Of a stretch of 64,000 nt of DNA, positions 1 through 11,106 are shown in pieces. The stretch's first letter is position 1; each line of letters opens with the position of its first letter. The notes under the pieces are model-generated. The model was not told where the DNA came from. It was given only the letters and a program-made list of their open reading frames with translations, and ran no database searches. Made by a program: the position numbers and the translations under genes. Source of the DNA: Toxorhynchites rutilus septentrionalis (taxonomy: Eukaryota > Arthropoda > Insecta > Diptera > Culicidae); NCBI RefSeq assembly GCF_029784135.1, contig NC_073746.1:244996307-245060306 (forward strand), read 5' to 3'.

Positions 1-50
1 GATGGAAATAATTCCATCGTCTGCAAGTTGTCTCAGCGTGCAGTCTCTAG

Positions 51-118
51 TTAGACAACTAGACAACGTTAGACAACTAGACAAGTTAGACAACTAGACA
101 AGTTAGACAACTAGACAA
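51..118. repeat. 17-bp tandem repeat, about 4 units
   Basis: Four near-identical units of TTAGACAACTAGACAAG lie head to tail; the first unit carries an extra base. The array abuts the point where sequence matching a LINE endonuclease begins (about position 117), so it marks the 5' breakpoint of that LINE copy. Local duplication at an insertion junction is the simplest reading. Confidence 0.85.
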
Positions 119-1366
119 GGCAACTTGTTGACATGTGCTCTCTCCTTCCTGAGCCACGGTTGATCTTGGGAGACTTAAACTCTCACGGAACCGTCTGGGG
201 GGAGCAGTTCGACGACAACTGTTCATTCTTGATATATGACCTCTATAACAGCTTCAATATGACCGTTTTGAAACACTGGGGAAACTATACGTGTACCTAA
301 ACCTCCTGGTAACCCAAGTGCCACTGACCTTTCGCTATGCTCGAACTCACTATCGTTAGATTGCAAGTGGAATGTAATCCAGGACCCCAACGTAGTGATC
401 TCTTGTCAATAAAAATTTCCATCACCACTGGGTCGAATTCTTTAGAATCTTTAAACATAACATATGACCTCACAAGTCACATTGACTGGAATGAATCTGT
501 GGACGTGATTGCTCTAGCCATCAATTCCAGAGATGGTTTAGCCTAATCTTTTCAAAATATTCGAGTATTTTTGAGGTTATAGCACTTGTTCGCAACGAGT
601 CGACAAAATTCATGTTACCAAAATCGAAACCTATTATTTTTTTTTAAATATTTTTTTATGGGAAAATTGATTATTCTTTCCAAAGATTAGTTGTATAAAA
701 AGTTCACCAAATATGAAAACCATAGAATATTCAGTGACCGGCACTACACTCTGTCGAACTTCCTCAGTATCTTCCACTTCTTTGCCAAGTATCCTTCTCA
801 ACAATGAAGTTCTTGATTATGTTGACAGAGTTTCCAACTTAGGAGTTGTTTTTCAGTACGATCTAGAATGGGATGCTCATATTAATACGAAATGCTCAAA
901 AATTTATGCTGGCCTACGCCACTCGAGACTTACTACAAGTATGCTGTCTGCTACAGTGAAAATAATATTATTCAAATCTCTCCTGCTTCCTCACTTCACT
1001 TATGGTTTGGAACTAACATCGAATGCTTCTGCAGCTGCTCTCGAGAGACTGAGGATTGCGCTAAATGGGTGTGTTAGATGGATATTCGGTATAAATACAT
1101 TTTCCCGAGTTTCTCATCTTCATCATTGGTTACTGGGATGTTCTTTCCTGAATTTTCTTAAAATACGTTACATTCTTTTTCTATTTAGAATAACCCATCA
1201 TGGTCCATTATACCTTTTTGAGAAACTTACTTCTTTTAGAGGCACGCGAACCCGAAACTTTGTTCTGCCTCAAGTTAATACTTCTCATTTTAGAGACTCA
1301 TTCTTCGTGCGAGCAATTATTCTGTGGAACCAGCTTCCAGCTGAAATGTCGGCCATGGTTTTTTAA
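117..1366 (+). pseudogene. non-LTR retrotransposon ORF2, 5'-truncated and internally deleted
   Basis: Positions 117-546 encode the C-terminal half of an apurinic-type endonuclease, with the motif GDLNSHGTVWGEQ and then a frame change into DLSLCSN and ITYDLTSHIDWN. Positions 713-1366 encode the end of a reverse-transcriptase ORF: the segment NNEVLDYVDRVSNLGVVF followed by about 150 residues ending in RDSFFVRAIILWNQLP. The central RT core with its YADD box is missing and is replaced by about 165 bp of AT-rich DNA. The endonuclease part is about 90 percent identical by eye to positions 63885-64000, so both belong to one family, in the same orientation. I see no RNase H domain, which fits a Jockey-like clade better than the I clade, but the clade is not certain. 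The copy cannot encode an active protein. Confidence 0.85.
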
Positions 1367-2050
1367 AAACGCCTAATCACACGACTTTGAAATATATTTT
1401 AACAAAACAATACGAATATGATTCAGTATATAATTCATAACAATTTTTGGTATTCGGTATAGAATGGGTTTCGGGTTTTATAATGGATTTTTTCTCCAAT
1501 GCTTTCAAATGAATAATGATCAATCTCCTTTTGGTTAAAATGGGCTTCCTTTAAGACCTTTTAATCTTCTATTCCTTTCGAAATCCATCCTCAACCGGTA
1601 TAATACTTTCCCTTGAATTTATTGTTTTCTCTTTTCTATTCCTTTTCCTCCTAGATTCTATCTAGTTTTCATGTGTTGGTGAGTGAAGTTCGGAAACCTA
1701 ATAATTTTACCTATGCAACAGAATTGATTTTGTCAGGGTGTTCATCGATTTAAATTCAATGTTGTATCCAACAAAATCTATGTTCTGGTGTTTGATTCAC
1801 AGTTTGGTTTACTTGCTTGTATGGATAGTGACATTATCATTGATATTTTCGAAACCGGGTAGGATAGAGTCCTTCTGAATCCGGTTGTAGTTCTTAATCT
1901 TCGTTAAGAATAATGTGAAAACTATCTTGACCTATCAAGAAATGTTTCAGTCAGAATAATTTTCGATTGATACTTTTTAGTCTATCTGGGTGGGTCGATT
2001 TTTTGCTCCGTTCATCTTTTTCTGTTGTTAACTTTTAATTTGGTAGACTT
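1367..2050. other. no gene seen; probable LINE 3' untranslated sequence and flank
   Basis: AT-rich sequence without long frames follows the RT fragment. The first few hundred bases are probably the 3' UTR of the LINE, but no poly(A) or simple-repeat tail marks its end and no target-site duplication could be found. Confidence 0.4.
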
Positions 2051-3062
2051 TCCGAGATCTCGCACAGCACGCAAAAGAGGCAGTGTGCTTTGCGTTATCC
2101 AGTCTCGTATCTCACAAAGTCATTGGGAGCTGTCTGCAACAAATGAGCGAGGCAGAAGGCAGCCGAGCGAGCAGACTTCCTGTGCGCGCTTAAATTTCGA
2201 GAGACGATTACCGATTTTTTCTTCCTCACAACTCTTCCATGTGCAAGCGATGAGACCGGGCTTTAGCACGCGAGCTAGGAATTGGCTCTTTCTCTTCTCT
2301 TACGTAAAATTTTGTGATGCGTTCAGGAACGCCTCGTCGCGTTTCGATGCGAACGATGCACATGTGTTGTGTACACGAAGAGATGGTCGTGCATTAGTGC
2401 TCGCGAGACTTTCTCGTGTAACTGCCTCAAAGTGCCATTTGGTTAGGCCTTCTGAGATTTCGCACAGCACGTAGCAGAGGCAATGTGCTTTGCCCTATTC
2501 AGCCTCGTATCTCACACGATCATTGCGAGCTGTGTGCAACAAATGAATGAATTGAGTGGATGACTTTAGCAGCGATATTTATGTGGAACAGTTCTTCATT
2601 ACTAATTGTTCTGCGTGCCATATTGCGAAGATTAAAATTTTAACACCAGAAGTACAACATCCCCCTACCAAATGTTACTTTGAGGCAGGTACACGAGAAA
2701 GTCTCGTGAGCACTAATGCGCAAGCTTCTCTTACATGCATACAACACATGTGCATCGCTCATGTTGAGGTGCAACGAGGTATTCTTGAGCGCGTCTCAAT
2801 ATTTTACGAAGAGAAGAGAAAGAGCCGAACCCAGGCTCGTGTGCTGAAGCCCAGTCTCATCGCTTGCACAATGAAGGGATTGTGAGGAGGAGAAAATCAA
2901 TACTCGTCTCTCGAAATTTAGGCGCGCGCGCGCACAGGAAGTCTGAACACCTCTCAATATTTCACGAAAGAAAAGAGAAGGAGCCAATCTCAAGCCCGTG
3001 TGCTAAAGCCCGATCTCATCGCTTGCACATGGAAGGGTTGTGAGGAAGAGAAAATCGATACT
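2051..3062. repeat. large imperfect inverted repeat with extra partial copies
   Basis: Positions 2180-2444 reappear in reverse complement at 2658-2942 with roughly 80 percent identity by eye. Shared marks include the start ACCAAATG, TACACGAGAAAGTCTCG, GCGAGCACTAATGC, ACAACACATGTGCATCG and CTCATCGCTTGCACA. A third partial copy in the second orientation occupies 2943-3062. In addition 2051-2143 and 2450-2548 are direct repeats of each other (both have CGCACAGCACG and CAACAAATGA). Open frames across this region are by-products of the repeat. Transcription would give a long hairpin. No transposase and no clear target-site duplication were seen. Confidence 0.85.
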
Positions 3063-3671
3063 TGTGTCTTCAAAAAAGTGGTATTACATGAGGCAAAGAA
3101 AGGTATAGCAGACACGCTTACCGCAATAATAACAAGCGCCGGCAACTCATTACTTATGCTGACCTCCTGCAACACATTTCACCTCGTCGTTTTTATTCGT
3201 TTCAGTAAGTACGTTACGAATATAAGAACGAAACTTTCATTTGAATATAAGCTGCACGAATAAATGAATGTCTCGTTTCGCTCTGAAAATGACAATTGAA
3301 AACATCGCATCAGTGTTGTACGGCATACATAAATAAGCTGATAGAATTGATGTGTGAACCAAATTCAAGTTAACATGCACAGTATGATCAACTGCAGGCG
3401 ATGCGTTGGAAGACGCGATAACAACTGGCTTGTTCTCTTTCCATCCTAAGCTGCTCGACGGGATATATATTTCCCTAGTCTTGGGAGATTTCCTTTCTAA
3501 GCGGAATTTTACAAGAGTGAAGGAAGAAACGAACTAGTCTTATAGAAATTGAACAGGGTATAGTACACTAACTAGAATGGAATCCCATCGCAGAGCTTAC
3601 CAAATAATTTTTGAAATGCTGAATAGCATTGTTTTCCAATTAAATGTTATCTTCAAAGAAAATAGACTTAG
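3063..3671. other. no gene seen
   Basis: Mixed-composition DNA between the inverted repeat and the next MITE. No protein similarity, structured RNA or clear repeat was recognised. Confidence 0.4.
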
Positions 3672-4185
3672 GGTGCTCATACACTGTTTGACCGAAGCCA
3701 AATATTTGACTCTTTTTGACAGATAAAATTTGGTCAACGTGTACTGATCAAATATATTCTACGCAAAACACGACAAGCAAATATTCAATTATTGGATGCC
3801 TAAAATATTTTTTCAGTCTGTTCTTCGAACCTGTCGGTACATGGTTAGGTTACCTTGAATATTTCAGTTGATTTTTTCCATGTTCGGTGTTTGATATTGT
3901 TTACTACATGATCAAATATATTCTACGCAAAACACGACAAGCAAATATTCAATTATTGGATGCCTAAAATATTTTTTCAGTCTGTTCTTCGAACCTGTCG
4001 GTACATGGTTAGGTTACCTTGAATATTTCAGTTGATTTTTTCCATGTTCGGTGTTTGATATTGTTTACTACTGTTGAAAATTGAAGAGTGGCAAACAAAA
4101 TAGTGTTTGTACAGATATCAAATCAAACCTTATCTGTCAAAAAATAACAAATATTTGACCTCCGGGCAAACAGTGTACGGCCACC
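3672..4185. mobile_element. MITE with long terminal inverted repeats (copy 1)
   Basis: The left end GGTGCTCATACACTGTTTG is matched in reverse complement by the right end GGTGGCCGTACACTGTTTG, and similarity continues through CAAATATTTG and TTTTTGACAGATAA for about 60 bp. There is no coding capacity. A second copy of the same family lies at 28612-30063, in inverted orientation and with a nested insertion. The 8-bp flanking duplication at that second copy suggests an hAT-type family; the flanks of this copy (CTTAG and TTTAG) are not decisive. Without the internal duplication at 3745-4072 the element would be about 350 bp. Confidence 0.88.
3745..4072. repeat. 164-bp tandem duplication inside the MITE
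   Basis: Two adjacent blocks of 164 bp, 3745-3908 and 3909-4072, both begin TGATCAAATATATTC and both end TTGATATTGTTTACTAC; no internal difference was seen by eye. The other copy of the MITE has only one such block. The duplication is therefore young and happened after this copy inserted, or in its recent parent. Confidence 0.93.
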
Positions 4186-6101
4186 TTTAGTTGGCAAAGT
4201 TATGACACTTCGTAACTAGGCAAACCTAGCCACAACATTTTACCTGCCCCCTGGCTTCTCAATGCCAAGGAGAACTAGACTCTGCGGAATGCACGTATCT
4301 GCATGATCGTGCGGCTGTAATGCCGGCCAATTCTTTCTCCATGGTCAATACTTTTAGCGCTTCCAGAAGCGTCTGCGGGGCAATTCCAGTTCCAGATAGA
4401 ACGACTGAAACGGTTCTTGGGACTTCCCTTTGTCTCCACAGACTCTTGAGTTCCATGGTCAATGATCGCTACTAGAAATTTTTGCGACCGTGGGTCTTCT
4501 CCAGATTTTGGTTCAGTGGTATAGCGACATCGACGTCTGTGAGTTGTCGGTCGTTTCTGTAGTATACTATATATCTGGAAGGTTGTGGTGGATCGAAAGG
4601 GCGGTCAGAACAGTGCGATCCCAGTGCAGCTTGCGGGTGTTCTATGTACAATTTCACGGTAGCAGCTATGAGGTGTATTTTTGTGTTGTTATCAGAAAAA
4701 ACGATCGACGGTTGTCGATAAGTGAGACATACTGAAAGTAATGGAAGTGTCGAAATGCGAGTCAATTCTTTTCAGGCAACCGATTTTTATCTGCCAAATC
4801 TGTGTATGGTAGGAACCTAGATACTCTTCCAATACTACTTGTTCGATTGGGAAAGTTTCTTGGATTTAACATCGCAGAAGCCCTGAAGGTCGGATCAATG
4901 GAATAGAATATAATTCTCATCTGCTTGACCAATCTCACATGTTATAAATTCAACACTCAAAAAACGGTACCCATCTGTACTTTAGAACAGAAAGTTTTAA
5001 TCTGTACTGCTGCCGTTTTACGCATAGTTTTCCCATGTTCTAAAATCAGCAATTGAGAAAAACGTAATCAAAGTTTTCTACTATATTTGTTTACCAGAAG
5101 CTTTAAGCGTTTCAGTTTACCAATGCACAGGTTTTTTTTTCTAAACAGTAAACTGTTGTTTAATGAAATATGAAAAGATCCCCTTACTTCATCGATCAAT
5201 CTTGATTACAGGCTTAAAAATTCATGGTGGGACAGTTATGCCTAGAATTTCAACATGGGACAATTGAGCTTGAAGTTGTTTTTTGAATACTGGGAACAAA
5301 TAACAGGTTTTTCGTGTTTTTCCGAAAGATTATGCATGAAAACATCGTTTTATGAAGAAAAGTAAAAATTGCCGAAAAGTAACATGGAACAACTATGCGT
5401 AGAACAGCAGTACTATACGGAATCGGTACCAAAACATCGGAAAAATCCTTATCTTTTCAGATAAATCTGTACTTGTGGTAACACTGCTGAGAACCAGTCT
5501 TTATTGACTGTTGTTTTGGTAGAACCAAGAAGGTGTGGTGTTTTTAATTTTGTGAAGATGGGTGGGATCGATTTCGTTCCACTCTAGATAGCGATCAGCC
5601 AACGACATATACTGAGGATGGGACTTTATATGAAAAATAGGAATCTGTTTCACTCCTCGTCAACTTAATATCGAAAATGATAATGAATTGGAGGTGATTT
5701 GAATGCAGTACGCTTGTAATCCTGCGTTAACTATGCGATCGTGTCTATGAATACAACATATATTAATTTTACTATTTTTGCATGTACCCAACGAGATGGT
5801 AATACATGATTATTTTGGTGATTTTTCTAACTATTTTGTCAATTACCAGCCAGTTATTTTGTTCCAATTCAAATTCAAATTTCTCAAATGAACCATTTTA
5901 GATCAAGTTAATGTGTTCTTGGATGCATCGAGGTTTTCGGGTTTTGTCGCTCACCCTCATTTGCGAAATTCTTCAATACATGGTTAATAGTGACATAACA
6001 CGCAAAATTTAAAGGAACAGGAACAGGCGATTTATAGTCATCAAGTTATCTAGAAATTTTCTAAGTCGAGACGCATATATACACGACCATTATATGAAAT
6101 T
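4186..6101. other. no supported gene
   Basis: The minus-strand frames at 4259-4462 and 4472-4765 look mildly coding-like (few stops, moderate GC) and might be fragments of a decayed retrotransposon, but no family motif is visible. From 4800 to 6101 there is AT-rich sequence with short T runs and nothing recognisable. This is the 3' flank of the P450 gene. Confidence 0.4.
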
Positions 6102-6107
6102 TTTATT
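6102..6107 (-). terminator. poly(A) signal of the P450 gene
   Basis: The minus strand reads AATAAA here, about 60 bases past the P450 stop codon, followed by T-rich sequence. This is a plausible cleavage and polyadenylation signal with a very short 3' UTR. Confidence 0.6.
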
Positions 6108-6165
6108 TGTACAGAATATAAGATGTTCCAATTGGGAACAGAAAATAGTGCAAGTATCGTATTTA

Positions 6166-7850
6166 TCATTTTCTTGGTTTCAACTCCAACCAAATGCCCT
6201 TCTCCGACTGCAAGGCAAACATATTTTTCGTCAGCCGAAGAGGAATCTGGGTCTTTTCGGTCGGCTCCAGGCTGAAGTCCTTCAATATGTAGTAAACCAT
6301 CGCTTTGACCTCCATAAGTGCCAGACGCGATCCGATGCAGTTTCTTGGACCCACGCCAAACGGTAGATATGCACCGGTGTTAATCTTCGATCGGTTTTCC
6401 TCGTTGAAGCGCTCGGGATCGAACTTGTCGGGATTCGGATAGTATTTGGGATCCCTGTGAATTGCGTAGGCTGGAATCCACATGGTGTTTCCTTTTTCAA
6501 TGACAAAACCTGTTCCGGTGCCATCATCGTAACGGTAGTCCTTGACGCAGAAACGATCGGAAACCACAGCGGGGGGCCACAGGCGGAGAGCTTCCGATAC
6601 AACCATGTCCATGTAGGGCATCCTCTGCAGGGCGTCGTAAGTGAGTGGTTTTCCTCCGAGAGACTGATCGATTTCAACCACTTCCTCGTAGAGACGCTTC
6701 TGAATATCCGGGTTAATGGCAAGCTCGTAGGTCAGAAATGACATACAAGTCGATACGGTGTCGAATCCTGCCAGGAAGAAAAGGAAACATTGTGCTACCA
6801 GCTCATTTTCGGTCCAATCCCTGGAATGCATCGATTTTCCAACGTTGGATTCCTCCACTGTCGCAAATCCGGCGTCTTTAGTCTGTTGTTCATCTTTCTG
6901 GTGATTGAGAGCTCCCTTTCGAACCTCCATTAGCATATGAATCATATCATTTCTCACGATACCATGTGCCTCTCGCTGTTTCATGTTATGAGTTATCATG
7001 TTTTTGAAATATTCTGTTAGGGTTGTATCCACAAAATCCATCTTCAGCTTCTGCATCAACCGTGGCATGGCTCTGAGTAGAAGAAATTTAATTAACACGA
7101 TAACCGATTGGAAGTTAAGCATTTTTTTGCCCTTTACATAGAATTCATTTTCGCGATCGCGCAGCGAATCCACCTTGATCCCGAACGCTACCGTTGCGAT
7201 TACATCGTTTGCAAACCGAGAGCACACATCCTTCATCTCGTATTCCAGTGTCTTACCGGATTTCGCTTCCAAAGCGAAAAACTCCACCATCGATCGGCCG
7301 CATTCTGCGACCAATTCGAACATATGTCTCATTTTGCTCCCCGTGAATGCTGGACTCAGGGTCGCTCGCATATCTCTCCACTTCTGACCGCGCAGAGCGA
7401 ATAGCGAGTTTCCAAATAAACTCTCGACATTATCATCTGGGTTGCTGTTGGTCATGGTCGGTGTGTGGTCCATGAAGTAATCGAAATCTTTTACAGCGAC
7501 CTTCTTGATAACCTCCGGATCGCGAAGCATATAAATTGGCTTCATGAGGTCGTAGAATCCCGCGACACTGTGGTGAAATACCAATCACACTTATCATAAT
7601 ATTTGCGATTGTGAGCGTTTATTAAATTTACTCACCTAGCGTCCGGATAGGCGTTGTAGAGCTTCGAAACGAGCGAGCAGATGTCCATGTTGCGCAATAT
7701 CATCGGAGCGGTGCTGCCGAACCCAAACGTAGGTTTGATGCATGGGACTGGCTTCGCCAGGAAGTACTCATACTTTTTCGCAACATAGTGATAGATCAAC
7801 AGGATGATGGCACCGATGGCGAAAGCCGATAGCAGATCCACTTGAATCAT
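6166..7850 (-). CDS. cytochrome P450, CYP9 family (probably CYP9M-like)
   Basis: Two exons, complement(6166..7567, 7636..7850), give 538 aa. The 68-bp intron has donor AG/GTGAGT and acceptor CACAG; the split codon gives Ser72. Visible P450 features are an N-terminal membrane anchor (about residues 5-20, LLSAFAIGAIILLIY), the helix C motif WRDMR (135-139), the oxygen-binding helix I motif AGFDTVS (338-344), the ExxR motif EALR (397-400), PERF (456-459) and the heme loop FGVGPRNCIG with the thiolate Cys482. The length is normal for CYP9. As a microsomal monooxygenase it would oxidise small lipophilic compounds using P450 reductase. Related mosquito CYP9 enzymes are linked to insecticide metabolism, which does not show what this copy does. 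The start is the ATG before MIQVDLL, at the expected distance from the anchor. A weak TATA-like ATATATT lies about 100 bp upstream. No lesion was seen. Subfamily M rather than J is judged from general resemblance only. Confidence 0.95.
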
Positions 7851-9862
7851 TTCCGAGTTACTCTGGCGACAATTTCCAACCGAATGAATCGATTCTCCAC
7901 CCAGTACTTGGGGGGAACCTAAGTATTATCAGTGGTTATCACTTGTCGAAATATATTGATACACAATCGAACAGGTAGAATTTTTGTATATGGTACACAA
8001 TTTTTAAGCCGTATTAAATACACCCAAACGTGCGTATCTCCTGGACACAGCTCACGGAATGATTTTGCCGTCTTCCCCAAGCTGGACCTAAGTGAGGGGG
8101 TTTTTATTGATGTTGTTTTGACCTGTTGCGTGTGTTGGCTCTCCCCAATGTGAGTGAGGTGATGAATGTATTTGTCACGAGCTGAGGCAATCTGTAGTAA
8201 GATTCGCGTAACTTTTTTTGTGAAATTACTAGTTTCTCTTCGTTTATTAAGATAGCGGATCCAATACATACCGAATCCATATGTAAATGTGAGCTGGCGA
8301 CATGCGTGCAATGTTCTGCCGGTACATAAGTTGGGCGTTGATTATCTAAATGTGTAGATACAGATTGGCTCAGTCTAACAAGTGGTATTGAGGTTTTATT
8401 AGGGGAAGAGGGAATGTATTCTTGGAAACTCATGGTTCACATCACTTATGATTTTCGGTTTTTGTTTTCCTTTTCCATCTTTGATCAGTCTTCATTGTCA
8501 TAAGGTGCTTCAAATATTATAGAACAACATGTAGAAGGGGTTCTTATCAACAGAAATATGAAATTCAAAATGCAACTCTACAAATCAATCGTATGTCCAT
8601 TTTCCTCCCACTCTTGCCGTCTTGCCCGCACTTCCCCAACTAACTATTCTGATGGTATTCGAATTGTTGACTCCAACTAATTCAATATGATCATTATCGC
8701 CAGCAACAACATTCACAACATAGAAACCAGGTGGTTCTCGTAGCCAAATTGACTGCGTGTCTGCTAACTAACGAACGATAGTGAGTTTAAAACTCAGCAT
8801 CCTTATTTTTGTGTGTTGTCATAAAATTCTTTCTTAAGCGTCACAATCACCAGTAGTGGAGATCGATTTACGGCCGTTATTCTAGTCTGTATCCATCTAC
8901 ATGCGCTATGCTGTTTGCAACAAGAAACATCGGACTATTTGTGCTATTAATAACACCATCCTGGAAGCTTCATAACATCCGTCCAGCTGTACGGTACAAC
9001 TAAACAGAGAAACAAAAGGAAAACTCTTATATGGAAATGGTGATAGTGTGTAATTTATCACATGTATAGATAAAATTAATATGTACACGACTAAATCCGG
9101 ATTCAAGTAAATAAACCGATAAAAAAAACATTGAAACTATTTTTGCAAAACAAAAACGAACGAATATTGTTCACTACATATGTTTATAAAATAAATTAAT
9201 AAATAATCAGAGCACAATATTCAGTCTCGTTCACCACATAGCTATAGCGGTCCCTACAACGCCCCTGCTCCTGGTTGGCTCTCTGAATCACATTCAATCG
9301 CCAGCCTAGTTTGGAATTTACAATTGATGTTTCCATCCAGAAAAAAACTATAGGAGGTTGTGTTCAAGACACGACCGCATTGTTGACGTAGAACTACACT
9401 GTGATTTAATTCAAGTCGCTTGTTTATAACTGCGGATATTATTCTATAATGCTACGATTTTTACGAATTTTTAAATTCACTGTTATTTTTTCGATTCAAA
9501 TCTAGTGGGAAAGTCGCTCAATGAACATCGCGGAATAGGTGCTAGTAAGTTAAGCAATATGCGTCACACAAAAGCTCTTGTTCGGTAAATAGCTTGCCTA
9601 ACTGTTTCACAAAGTTCATGTTAGTTTTATGAAATATTTTCGAGTCTGTACAAAATGCTAAGCAGTATCATAACTGCACACTGCGATAAGTACAACATCC
9701 TTGCAGAAAAACAGAAAGGATACAAGAAAAATACGGGTGACTGCAAAACTCAGGCCATCATCAATGCAACCATAGTCTTACAAACTACGGAACCTTAGTA
9801 TGGTCTATAATACATAGGCCCTATATCGACTATCGGAAGGCTTCATTCCACACTCGTTTCTT
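7851..9862. other. intergenic; 5' flank of the P450 with repeat pieces
   Basis: No gene is supported. The minus-strand frames at 7919-8433 contain AATAAA-like and CA-rich features reminiscent of an LTR, but no second LTR or primer-binding site is visible. A dispersed repeat occupies 8448-8634, and 9358-9400 carries the recurrent motif ACACGACCGCAT plus GACGTAGAACTAC. The rest is AT-rich and unrecognised. Confidence 0.45.
8448..8634. repeat. dispersed repeat, copy 1 (second copy at 41015-41194)
   Basis: The two loci share, in the same orientation, TTCGGTTTTTGTTT, TTTGATCAGT, TTCATTGTCATA, AAATATTATA, CATCAAC/TATCAAC and a downstream TGTCC block over about 185 bp with scattered changes. Element type is unknown; no terminal repeats are obvious. 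Confidence 0.7.
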
Positions 9863-11106
9863 GGAAATGGAAATAGGAAATAGGAAATAGGAAATAGGAA
9901 ATAGGAAATAGAAAATAGGAAATAGGAAATAGGAAATAGGACATAGGAAATAGGAAATAGGAAATAGGAAATAGGAAATAGGAAATAGGAAATAGGAAAT
10001 AGGAAATAGGAAATAGGAAATAGGAAATAGGAAATAGGAAATAGGAAATAGGAAATAGGAAATAGGAAATAGGAAATAGGAAATAGGAAATAGGAAATAG
10101 GAAATAGGAAATAGGAAATAGGAAATAGGAAATAGGAAATAGGAAATAGGAAATAGGAAATAGGAAATAGGAAATAGGAAATAGGAAATAGGAAATAGGA
10201 AATAGGAAATAGGAAATAGGAAATAGGAAATAGGAAATAGGAAATAGGAAATAGGAAATAGGAAATAGGAAATAGGAAATAGGAAATAGGAAATAGGAAA
10301 TAGGAAATAGGAAATAGGAAATAGGAAATAGGAAATAGGAAATAGGAAATAGGAAATAGGAAATAGGAAATAGGAAATAGGAAATAGGAAATAGGAAATA
10401 GGAAATAGGAAATAGGAAATAGGAAATAGGAAATAGAAAATAGGAAATAGGAAATAGGAAATAGGAAATAGGAAATAGGAAATAGGAAATAGGAAATAGG
10501 AAATAGGAAATAGGAAATAGGAAATAGGAAATAGGAAATAGGAAATAGGAAATAGGAAATAGGAAATAGGAAATAGGAAATAGGAAATAGGAAATAGGAA
10601 ATAGGAAATAGGAAATAGGAAATAGGAAATAGGAAATAGGAAATAGGAAATAGGAAATAGGAAATAGGAAATAGGAAATAGGAAATAGGAAATAGGAAAT
10701 AGGAAATAGGAAATAGGAAATAGGAAATAGGAAATAGGAAATAGGAAATAGGAAATAGGAAATAGGAAATAGGAAATAGGAAATAGGAAATAGGAAATAG
10801 GAAATAGGAAATAGGAAATAGGAAATAGGAAATAGGAAATAGGAAATAGGAAATAGGAAATAGGAAATAGGAAATAGGAAATAGGAAATAGGAAATAGGA
10901 AATAGGAAATAGGAAATAGGAAATAGGAAATAGGAAATAGGAAATAGGAAATAGGAAATAGGAAATAGGAAATAGGAAATAGGAAATAGGAAATAGGAAA
11001 TAGGAAATAGGAAATAGGAAATAGGAAATAGGAAATAGGAAATAGGAAATAGGAAATAGGAAATAGGAAATAGGAAATAGGAAATAGGAAATAGGAAATA
11101 GGAAAT
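9863..11106. repeat. heptanucleotide satellite array (GGAAATA)n, about 177 units
   Basis: The unit GGAAATA repeats without interruption for about 1.24 kb. Only about three substitutions are visible: GAAAATA near 9911, GACATA near 9940 and GAAAATA near 10435. Frayed units lie at both ends (GGAAATGGAC, AATAAGAAAT). Because 7 is not divisible by 3, all three minus-strand frames stay open as a seven-residue cycle (FPISYFL), which creates long artefactual open frames of 430-460 codons. It is not coding. Such uniformity points to recent expansion or ongoing slippage. Confidence 0.98.

Noticed and set aside
2025..3263. Several open frames of 60-150 codons on both strands
   Set aside because: They lie wholly inside inverted and direct repeats and mirror one another; no product is recognisable.
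4259..4765. Two adjacent minus-strand frames that look mildly coding
   Set aside because: No catalytic, zinc-knuckle or other family motif, no splice sites and no clear start; kept only as a note in the intergenic entry.
7919..8433. Possible solo LTR upstream of the P450
   Set aside because: An AATAAA-like signal and border-like strings are present but no matching second LTR, primer site or 5-bp duplication could be shown.
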